Assembly: GCF_001426405.1 (NCBI RefSeq) | Contig: NZ_LMEP01000027.1 | Location: 165,550 to 229,549 of the forward strand | Direction: 5' to 3' | Source of the DNA: Streptomyces sp. Root1304 | GTDB taxonomy: Bacteria; Actinomycetota; Actinomycetes; Streptomycetales; Streptomycetaceae | DNA: 64,000 nt | Shown here: piece by piece, positions 25,452 through 32,485 of the stretch | Numbering within the stretch: position 1 is the stretch's first letter | Layout of the letters: each line of letters opens with the position of its first letter | Made by a program: the position numbers and the translations under genes | The notes under the pieces: model-generated | What the model was told of the DNA's origin: nothing | What the model saw: only the letters and a program-made list of their open reading frames with translations | Databases searched by the model: none

Positions 25452-28137
25452 CGGCCGCGGCCGGCCGCAGCCGTACCGCCGTGACCTTGTACTCGGGACA
25501 CGAGGTCACGGTGTCGGCGTGTTCCGAGGTGAGGGAGTTGACGCCGCCGGCCGGGAAGTGGAACGCGCAGAAGACCTGCCCCGGAGCGACTTGAGTCCCG
25601 ACGCGGGCGACCAGTCGTGCCTGTCCGTGGCGGCTCTCCACGGTGACAGGGGTACCGTCCCGCAGTCCGTGACGTGCGGCGTCCTCGGGATGCAGGTCCA
25701 GGCGGTCCTGCGCGTCGAGGAGGAGGTTTCCGCCGCGCCGGGTCATGCTCCCGGAGTTGTAGTGGGCCCAGCGGCGCCCTGTGACGAGTACGAGCGGATA
25801 GTCCTCGTCCGGCTCTTCCCCGGGCGGCAGACAGGGGGCCGCCGACAGGTGTGCGCGCCCGTCGGGAGTGGCGAACTCCGTTCTGTACAAAGTGCGTTCG
25901 CCCGGCTGGTCCGGTGCGGGGCAGGGCCAGGGCACGGCCCCCTCCCGGTCGATCCGCTCGTGCGAGACACCGGCGAAGAGGGGCGTCACACGTCCGCACT
26001 CGGCGAGCGCCGCCGCCGGGGTGGGGCACCCGAGGTCAGCATCGAGGGCAGCGGCGACGGCATGCACGACCTCGAAGTCGGAGCGCGCTGTTCCGGGCGG
26101 GTTCACCGCCTGCCGTACGCGCTGGAAGCGGCGGTCGAAGTTGACGAAGGTCCCGTCCTTCTCCAGCCACGAGGCCACGGGCAGGACGACGTCGGCGTAC
26201 CGGGCGGTCTCGCTGAGGAAGAGCTCGTTGACGACGACCAGCGGACAGGCGTCGAGGGCCTCCGCGACCCGTCGGCTGTCGGGGTCGGTCGCGCACACGT
26301 CCTCGCCGATGACCCACAGAGCCCTCAGCCGGCCTTCCCGGGCCGCCGCGAACATCTCGGGGATGCGCATTCCCGGCCGCTCGGGGACCGGTCGCCCCCA
26401 CACCGCCTCGGCACGGGCGCGGGCCTCCGGGTCGGTGACACGGCCGTAGCCCGGCAGCAGATCGGGCAGGGCTCCCATGTCGGAAGCGCCTTGCACGTTG
26501 TTCTGACCGCGCAGGGGGCTGATGCCGTACCCGCGACCGGTGCCTCCGACGGCGCCGCGCAGGATGGGCAGGTTCGCCAGGGTCCGGACGCCGTCGGTGC
26601 CGTGCAGGTGCTCGGTGACCCCGAGCCCGTACACGACGGCCGGCCGCTCCGCGCGGCCGTAGAGCCGGGCGGCCTTCCTGATGTCGTCGGCGGGGACGCC
26701 GGTGGTCCCGGCGACCCGCTCGGGTGGGTAGTCGGCCAGCAGGTCGGTGAGTTCGTCCAGTCCGGTGGCGCGTGTGCGGAGGAAGCCCGGGTCGGTCATG
26801 CCTTCGTCGACGAGGACGTGGGCGAGGCCGTGGAAGAGGGCGACGTTCGTACCGGGGCGCGGACGCAGGTGCACGTCGGCGTGACGAGCGAGGCCCACGG
26901 CACGGGGGTCGGCGACGATCAGGGAGGCGCCTGCGAGTGCCCGCTGGAGGAGGCGGGCACCGACGACGGGGTGGGCTTCGACGGGGTTGGCGCCGACGAC
27001 CAGGAGGCAGTCGGCGGTCTCGACGTCGTCGAAGGGGTCGGTGCCGCCGGCGCGTCCGAAAGACGCGGTGAGGCCGGCGGCGGAGGGGGCGTGGCAGAGG
27101 CGCGAGCAGTTGTCGACGTTGTTGGTGCCGATGACGGTCCGCAGGAACTTCTGGACGAGGTAGTTCTCCTCGTTGGTGGCACGGGCTGAGGAGATCGCGG
27201 CGACCGCGTCGGGGCCGCTGTCACGGACGGCCGCTCGCAGGCCGTCGGCGATCCGGTCCACGGCCTCCGCCCAGCTCGCGGGCCGCAGGACCCCGTTCTC
27301 ACGGAGCAGGGGCTCGGTGAGGCGCTCGGCGGAGCCGAGGTATCCGTACGCGAAGCGGCCCTTGACACAGGCGTGGCCCCGGTTGACGGGGCCGTCCCCG
27401 GCGGGAAGCACGGCGGCGACTCGGTCCTCTCGGACGACGACGTCGAGGGTGCAGCCGACTCCGCAGTAGCCGCAGGTGGTACGCACGCGGTCTGCGGGTG
27501 TCTGCCGGGAGGTGAGGCCCTGGCCGGGTCCGGGCTGGGTGATCGCCCCCGTGGGGCAGGTGTCGACGCAGCCGCCGCAGGCCACGCAGTCGGAGTCGGC
27601 CCAAGGGCCACCGGTACCCGGGGCGACGACCGTGTCGGCGCCGCGCCCGATGAGGGTGAGCGCGAAGGTGCCCTGGACATCGGAGCACATCCGTACGCAG
27701 CGGCTGCACGCGATGCACAGGTCGCGGTCGAGGTGGACGTACGGGTGACTCTCGTCCAGCCCGCGCGTGGAGTCACCGGCGGCCGCGTCCGCCGGGATTT
27801 CCAAGGCCCGGCACGCCTCGGCCAGTTCACTGCGCGCGCTGTCGGCGAGCGCGTGCGGCGGGAGCGCCGAGGCGATCAGGGCGACCGCGTCCCGGCGCAG
27901 GTTCCGTACGCCCTCGGCGACGGTGTCGACGGTGAGGCCCGGTGTCGCGGGTGTGACGCAGGCGGCGACGGTCCGGCCGTCGGCGTGGACCAGGCAGGTC
28001 CGGCAGGAGCCGGCCGGCTGGAGACGTTCGTCGTGGCAGAGGGTGGGGAGGTCGGCTCCGGCCGCGCGTACGGCATCGAGCAGTGTGGCCCCGGCGGGCA
28101 GTTCGACCGGAACGCCGTCGACGTGGAGCCGGGTCAT
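25444..28137 (-). CDS. fdhA: Molybdopterin formate dehydrogenase alpha subunit (NAD-linked type)
   Basis: The 897-residue protein oxidises formate. An N-terminal [2Fe-2S] domain uses Cys34, Cys45, Cys48 and Cys60. Two [4Fe-4S] clusters follow (CIACSRCVRMC at 141-151 and CVACGGCVDTC at 184-194), then a cluster with CGYCGVGC (222-229) and Cys257. In the molybdenum domain Cys348 (SRLCHAPSAAG) stands where other formate dehydrogenases have selenocysteine, so this is the cysteine form. GQNNVQGASDMGALP and a C-terminal dinucleotide-binding domain (TGRRWAHYNSGSMTRR) complete it. Start by ATGA overlap with the beta subunit. The N-terminal NuoG-like part fits electron transfer to the NuoE/NuoF-type partner and NAD. 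Confidence 0.93.
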   Translation of the reverse strand: MTRLHVDGVPVELPAGATLLDAVRAAGADLPTLCHDERLQPAGSCRTCLVHADGRTVAACVTPATPGLTVDTVAEGVRNLRRDAVALIASALPPHALADSARSELAEACRALEIPADAAAGDSTRGLDESHPYVHLDRDLCIACSRCVRMCSDVQGTFALTLIGRGADTVVAPGTGGPWADSDCVACGGCVDTCPTGAITQPGPGQGLTSRQTPADRVRTTCGYCGVGCTLDVVVREDRVAAVLPAGDGPVNRGHACVKGRFAYGYLGSAERLTEPLLRENGVLRPASWAEAVDRIADGLRAAVRDSGPDAVAAISSARATNEENYLVQKFLRTVIGTNNVDNCSRLCHAPSAAGLTASFGRAGGTDPFDDVETADCLLVVGANPVEAHPVVGARLLQRALAGASLIVADPRAVGLARHADVHLRPRPGTNVALFHGLAHVLVDEGMTDPGFLRTRATGLDELTDLLADYPPERVAGTTGVPADDIRKAARLYGRAERPAVVYGLGVTEHLHGTDGVRTLANLPILRGAVGGTGRGYGISPLRGQNNVQGASDMGALPDLLPGYGRVTDPEARARAEAVWGRPVPERPGMRIPEMFAAAREGRLRALWVIGEDVCATDPDSRRVAEALDACPLVVVNELFLSETARYADVVLPVASWLEKDGTFVNFDRRFQRVRQAVNPPGTARSDFEVVHAVAAALDADLGCPTPAAALAECGRVTPLFAGVSHERIDREGAVPWPCPAPDQPGERTLYRTEFATPDGRAHLSAAPCLPPGEEPDEDYPLVLVTGRRWAHYNSGSMTRRGGNLLLDAQDRLDLHPEDAARHGLRDGTPVTVESRHGQARLVARVGTQVAPGQVFCAFHFPAGGVNSLTSEHADTVTSCPEYKVTAVRLRPAAADG

Positions 28138-29876
28138 CGGTCCCACCCTTCCAGGGCGGGCCCGCAGGCGCGGGCGAGGCTGCGGACGGCGGCGGGGACA
28201 CGGCGGCCGAAGGCGCAGAGACTCGCCTCGCTCATCAGCCGTGCCAGTCGCCCGTAGGTCTCCCCCGGCCCGTCCCGGTCCCGCGCGAGTCCGAGCCCTC
28301 GCCGCGTGCCGACCCGGCAGGGCGAACAGGCCCCGCAGCTCTCGTCGGCGGCGAACTCCCAGATGTGGCACATGATTTCGCGTGGATCGATGTCGGCGTC
28401 GAAGGCGACCGTGCCGCCGTGGCCGAGGGCGGCGCCGTGCTCGGCGAGCGCTGCCGTGGTGAGCGGGACGTCGAGGGCGGTCCCGGCGAGGAAGCCGCCG
28501 AGGGGGCCGCCGATCTGGAGGACGACGAGCTCATGCCCGCCCTTGAGACCGCCGCCGAACCGGGTGACGATCTCGTCCACGGGAGTGCCGAGTTCCACCT
28601 CGTAGGCCCCGGGTCGGGCGAAGCGTTCGGACAGGCAGACCAGTTTGGTGCCGGGCTCGTCCGGTACGCCGCGTCGGGCGTAGGCCCTTCCGCCGTGGGC
28701 GACGATCCAGGACACGGCTGCCAGCGTCTCCACGTTGTTGACCACGGTCGGCGCGTCCCACAGGCCGTGGTCCGTGGGGTACGGGGGCCGGGGGCGGGCA
28801 CAACCGCGAGCGCCTTCCAGGCGCGCGATGAGCGCGGTCTCCTCACCGGAGACATAGGAACCCGCTCCTTCGACGACCTCGACGAACGGCAGCGGACCGG
28901 CCGCCCCGACCGAGGGTGCCAGGTCGCCCGCCTCCGTCGCGCGCGCCACCGCCCGACGCAGCCGAGCCATGGCTCGCGGATACTCGGAGCGCACCAGGAC
29001 GATCCCGCGCCGGGCGCCGCAGGCGAAGCAGGCCAGCGCGAGTCCTGTGAGGACGCGCTCGGGGTCCTCCTCCATGAGCAGCCGGTCGGCGTACGAGCCG
29101 GGGTCGCCCTCGTCCCCGTTGGCCACGACGACGGTGTCCGGCTTTCCCGCCGCCGCGGCCCACTTGTCGGCCACCGGAAATCCGGCGCCACCTCGCCCGC
29201 GGAGTCCCGAGGCGGCGGCTTCGTGCCGTACGTCGTCGGGCCGCAGTCCGGTCACCGCCGCACGCCACACGTCCCAGGCGTCCTGCCCTCCCAGGATGCC
29301 GGCGAGGAGGACGGGCGCGCCGGTGGTGTCGGCCGCGGGGATGTCCGGCGCACGCGGTTCCGTCCGCCCACCGAGTTGGTCGGCCAGGTCCGGGCCCACG
29401 CGGGGCAGGGTGCCGTCGAGAGCGGCGGGGCCCGCGTAGCAGTAGCCGAGACAGCGCACGGTCTGCAGCGAGGTCGAACCCGCCTCGTCGACCGTGCCCG
29501 CCACCACTCCGAGCGTGCGTTCGACCTCTGTCAGATGCTTCCCGCCCCGCGCGGCGAAGCACGCCGTCGCGGTGCACACCCGCACATGCCGCTCGCCGCG
29601 CGGGGCGGCGAGATCGGCGAAGAAAGTGGCGGGGCCGAGGCCCGCGGCGGCCGGGAGTCCGGCCGCCTCGGCCACCTGGGGCGCCCATGCCTCGGGCCCT
29701 TCGGCGGTATCCGACCTGGCACGCTCCAGCGCGGCCGGCAACTGCCCCCCGGGCCCTCCGTGCCGAGCGGTCAGCTCACGGAGCGCGTGGGAGTGCCGGC
29801 CCGGCTTCCCGGACATCCGACCGGTCATGCTCCCAGGGTGACCGGCCGCACCCCCGCCCGCATCCCCACCGGTCAC
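28134..29876 (-). CDS. fdhB: Formate dehydrogenase beta subunit, NuoE-NuoF fusion
   Basis: The 580-residue protein joins a thioredoxin-like [2Fe-2S] domain (about 25-165, with VCTATACFAARG and RCLGYCYAGPA) to a NuoF-type NAD/FMN domain (GLRGRGGAGFPVADKW, GDEGDPGSYADRLLMEEDP). An SLBB segment (YEVELGTPVDEIVTRFGGG) and a [4Fe-4S] motif (ESCGACSPCRVGTRR.. SLCAFG) follow. It should pass electrons from FdhA to NAD+. The GTG at 29876 overlaps the SHOCT stop by GTGA; an ATG 16 codons later lacks a better ribosome site. Confidence 0.9.
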   Translation of the reverse strand: MTGGDAGGGAAGHPGSMTGRMSGKPGRHSHALRELTARHGGPGGQLPAALERARSDTAEGPEAWAPQVAEAAGLPAAAGLGPATFFADLAAPRGERHVRVCTATACFAARGGKHLTEVERTLGVVAGTVDEAGSTSLQTVRCLGYCYAGPAALDGTLPRVGPDLADQLGGRTEPRAPDIPAADTTGAPVLLAGILGGQDAWDVWRAAVTGLRPDDVRHEAAASGLRGRGGAGFPVADKWAAAAGKPDTVVVANGDEGDPGSYADRLLMEEDPERVLTGLALACFACGARRGIVLVRSEYPRAMARLRRAVARATEAGDLAPSVGAAGPLPFVEVVEGAGSYVSGEETALIARLEGARGCARPRPPYPTDHGLWDAPTVVNNVETLAAVSWIVAHGGRAYARRGVPDEPGTKLVCLSERFARPGAYEVELGTPVDEIVTRFGGGLKGGHELVVLQIGGPLGGFLAGTALDVPLTTAALAEHGAALGHGGTVAFDADIDPREIMCHIWEFAADESCGACSPCRVGTRRGLGLARDRDGPGETYGRLARLMSEASLCAFGRRVPAAVRSLARACGPALEGWDR

Positions 29877-30130
29877 GGTCCCTCGCTGCGCAAGGCGGTC
29901 AGGCGCCGACGGTACTCCTCCTCGTCGATCTCACCGCGCGCCAGTCGCTCGCCCAGGATCTGCTCGGCCGACGCCGCTGGGCCGAAACCCCGAGGCCGTT
30001 CCGCGGCGCGGTCCAGTGAGCGGAAGAGCATCACCGCGACGGTGATGAGCAGCCCCCAGAACAGCACCATCCCGGCCGACATGGCGAACCAGCCCCATCC
30101 GCTCATGCCATTGCCGTACCAGAACATCAT
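29873..30130 (-). CDS. SHOCT-domain membrane protein
   Basis: The 85-residue protein has one membrane span (about 10-34, GWGWFAMSAGMVLFWGLLITVAVML) and a C-terminal SHOCT motif (SAEQILGERLARGEIDEEEYRRRLTAL). SHOCT units are short helical modules that often mediate oligomerisation. It is the first gene of the formate dehydrogenase operon and overlaps FdhB. Starts up to two codons earlier (GTG) are possible. It may anchor a partner at the membrane; nothing more can be read. Confidence 0.8.
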   Translation of the reverse strand: MMFWYGNGMSGWGWFAMSAGMVLFWGLLITVAVMLFRSLDRAAERPRGFGPAASAEQILGERLARGEIDEEEYRRRLTALRSEGP

Positions 30131-30231
30131 CACCACTCACACTCCCGACGGCGGACCCGCCAGGAGCCGGACACTCCTGCCTGTGGCCTGTCCGTCACTC
30201 CCACCGTGCCCGGCCCAGGGCGCCCCGCACA

Positions 30232-30270
30232 GGGCCGACCGGCCCCATGCCGTGGGGCCGCACGGTCGGG
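30232..30270. promoter_or_regulatory. Paired palindromic operators between formate dehydrogenase operon and NarK-like gene
   Basis: GGGCCGACCGGCCC (30232-30245) is a 14-base dyad with GGGCC/GGCCC arms. GGGGCCGCACGGTCGGG (30254-30270) lies one box further, centres about 23 bases apart, and a GGGACC half-site occurs at 30291. The site is about 100 bases from both divergent genes. Confidence 0.5.
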
Positions 30271-30370
30271 GAAGGGAACGAGTGGCCTCTGGGACCGGGA
30301 TCATGGCGGCCGGAGTGTGGGAAGCGGCAGGGCACACGCCGCCGGCGCGGATCACTGCCGGGAGGTCGCC

Positions 30371-31585
30371 ATGGTCCGGAACACGGGGAGCCGACCGGCT
30401 GCGGACGCGCCGCAACCATGGCACATGCTGATCCTCGCCACCACCGGGTTCGCCCTCTGCTTCTGGGCCTGGGCGCTGCTGGCCCCACTCGGCCCGCGGC
30501 TCCGGGACGACCTGGCCCTCAGCTCCTTCGAACAGTCGCTGGTGGTCGCGGTGCCCGTGGTGGTCGGCGCGCTCGGCCGGATCCCGGCCGGGGCACTGAC
30601 GGACCGCTGGGGCGCGCGCCGGGTCTTCCCCCTCGTCGCGGCCCTGACGATCCTCCCCGTGCTGTATCTGGGCCACGTGGCCGACTCGCCGGCCGAGGTG
30701 CTCGTAGGCGGCTTCCTCCTCGGGCTCGGGGGGACGGCGTTCGCCGTCGGCGTTCCGTTCGTCAACGCCTGGTACCCGCCCGCACGGCGGGGTGTCGCCC
30801 TCGGGATCTTCGGCATCGGCACCGGTGGCACGGCCCTGTCGGCGTTCACCACCGTCCAGCTGACCGACGCCGTCGGGCCCGCCTTCCCTTTCGATCTCGT
30901 GGCCGGCTGCCTCGCCGTGTACGCCGCGGTGGCCCGGATCCTGCTGCGCGACCGACCGGGACGCGCGACGGCGGCGGGGTCGCTGCTCTCCCGCACCTCG
31001 TCGGCCGTACGCACGCCGGCGACCTGGCATCTGGCGTTCCTGTACGCCGTGTCCTTCGGCGGATTCGTCGCCTTCAGCGTCTATCTGCCGACCTATCTGA
31101 CCCGGGCCTACGACCTCGGCCGCTCCGACGCGGCACTGCGGACGGCGGGATTCGTTGTCCTCGCGGTGGCGATGCGACCGGTGGGCGGCTGGCTGTCGGA
31201 CCGTACCCATCCCGTCCCCGTACTGACTGTTTCGTACGGTGTCGTTTCCGTGTGCGCCCTGGTCGCGGCGTTCGAGGCGGACCTGGTCCCGGTCGGAACG
31301 GCGGCCTTCTTCGGCATGGCCGCCGGCCTGGGAGCCGGGTCCGGGGCCGTTTTCGCGCTCGTGGCACGTCTGGTTCCGGCCGAACGGGTCGGATCGGTGA
31401 CCGGAGTGGTCGGTGCGGCGGGTGGTCTCGGTGGCTTCTTCCCACCCCTCGTGATGGGAGCGGCCGACAGCGTCGCCCACGACTACACGTGGGGGTTCGT
31501 CCTCCTCGCCGTCACCGCGACGGCCGCGGGCAGCCTGGCCGCCACCGCTGTCCGTAGACGCGCCCGAGCCGCCGCGGACGTCTGA
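30371..31585 (+). CDS. NarK-like major facilitator transporter (nitrate/nitrite type)
   Basis: The 404-residue protein has about 12 membrane segments. Near the N-terminus FALCFWAWALLAPLGPRL and VPVVVGALGRIPAGALTDRWGARRVFP match the nitrate/nitrite porter group, including the loop 2-3 motif GxxxDRxGxR. In the middle, MRPVGGWLSDRTHPVPVL is the matching loop of the second half. The substrate could also be another small anion such as formate, given the divergent formate dehydrogenase operon. GGGAGGT sits five bases before the ATG; the longer frame back to 30206 has no support. Confidence 0.82.
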   Translation: MVRNTGSRPAADAPQPWHMLILATTGFALCFWAWALLAPLGPRLRDDLALSSFEQSLVVAVPVVVGALGRIPAGALTDRWGARRVFPLVAALTILPVLYLGHVADSPAEVLVGGFLLGLGGTAFAVGVPFVNAWYPPARRGVALGIFGIGTGGTALSAFTTVQLTDAVGPAFPFDLVAGCLAVYAAVARILLRDRPGRATAAGSLLSRTSSAVRTPATWHLAFLYAVSFGGFVAFSVYLPTYLTRAYDLGRSDAALRTAGFVVLAVAMRPVGGWLSDRTHPVPVLTVSYGVVSVCALVAAFEADLVPVGTAAFFGMAAGLGAGSGAVFALVARLVPAERVGSVTGVVGAAGGLGGFFPPLVMGAADSVAHDYTWGFVLLAVTATAAGSLAATAVRRRARAAADV

Positions 31586-31673
31586 CGGCGGATGCCTGTC
31601 CGCGCCGGTGGACAGCGCCGGTGGACAACGTCGGCAGACCGCTCGAAGCGGCCCACCCGGCGCCCCGGCGATT

Positions 31674-31707
31674 GGGCCCTTCGGCCCCTTGTCGGGCCTG
31701 GGTGGCC
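31674..31707. promoter_or_regulatory. Paired palindromic operators upstream of ABC transporter
   Basis: GGGCCCTTCGGCCC (31674-31687) is identical to the 14-base core at 4823. GGGCCTGGGTGGCC (31694-31707) follows with centres 20 bases apart. The pair lies 30-60 bases before the ABC ATPase start, the closest of the series, and marks the right edge of the operator-bearing island. Confidence 0.5.
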
Positions 31708-31736
31708 GTAGCGCAGCGCTTCCTCCGGAGGTTGGG

Positions 31737-32483
31737 ATGGAGACCATGAACACCGACCGGGCACTCCTCGTCGCCACCGGGGTACGCAAGATCTACCGGA
31801 CGGGCTCCGTCGCGGTCACCGCCCTGCTCGACCTGGACCTCCTCGTACGCCGCGGCGAGATGGTCGGGGTCATGGGACCGTCCGGTTCCGGAAAGACCAC
31901 GCTGCTGAACTGTCTCTCGGGACTCGACGACATCGACGGCGGCCGGGTGGAGGTCGACGGTCACGACCTGTTCGCCATGTCGGACGCCGCGCGCACGGAG
32001 CACCGGGCCCACACCATGGGCTTCGTCTTCCAGGCGTTCAACCTCATCCCCGTCTTCTCCGCCGTGGAGAACGTCGAACTGCCCCTGCTGCTCGTGGGCA
32101 CCCGGCCGCGCGAGGCACGCCGCAGAGCCCTGGACATGCTCGACCGGGTGGGCCTCGGTCACCGGGTCGAGCACCGGCCGAGCGAGATGTCCGGCGGTGA
32201 ACAGCAGCGGGTGACCATCGCCCGCGCCCTCGCCGGACGCCCGGCCATCGTCTGGGCGGACGAACCGACGGGAAACCTGGACAGCGCGATGGCAGACCAG
32301 GTCATGGACCTGCTGTGCGAGCTCAACCAGGACGAGGGCCAGACGATCGTCCTGGTCACGCACGACAGCGCCATCGGCGCGCGCGTCCCCCGGCTGATCC
32401 GGATGCGCGACGGGCAGCTGGTCGACGACGTCCGCCAGGCCGTCACCGCTCCGGCCGCGATCCGTGACTTCCCCATGAGCTGA
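31737..32483 (+). CDS. ABC transporter ATP-binding protein (LolD/MacB type)
   Basis: The 248-residue ATPase has Walker A GPSGSGKTTLLN, Q-loop FVFQAFNLIPVFSAVENVELPLL, signature MSGGEQQRVTIARAL, Walker B IVWADEPTGNLDS and H-loop LVTHD. The FNLIP-type segment is typical of ATPases that work with FtsX-like permeases in lipoprotein, drug or peptide export. METMNTDR at 31737 is preferred because GGAGGT lies 4-5 bases before it; the next ATG is three codons on. The permease starts two bases after the stop. Confidence 0.92.
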   Translation: METMNTDRALLVATGVRKIYRTGSVAVTALLDLDLLVRRGEMVGVMGPSGSGKTTLLNCLSGLDDIDGGRVEVDGHDLFAMSDAARTEHRAHTMGFVFQAFNLIPVFSAVENVELPLLLVGTRPREARRRALDMLDRVGLGHRVEHRPSEMSGGEQQRVTIARALAGRPAIVWADEPTGNLDSAMADQVMDLLCELNQDEGQTIVLVTHDSAIGARVPRLIRMRDGQLVDDVRQAVTAPAAIRDFPMS

Positions 32484-32485
32484 CC

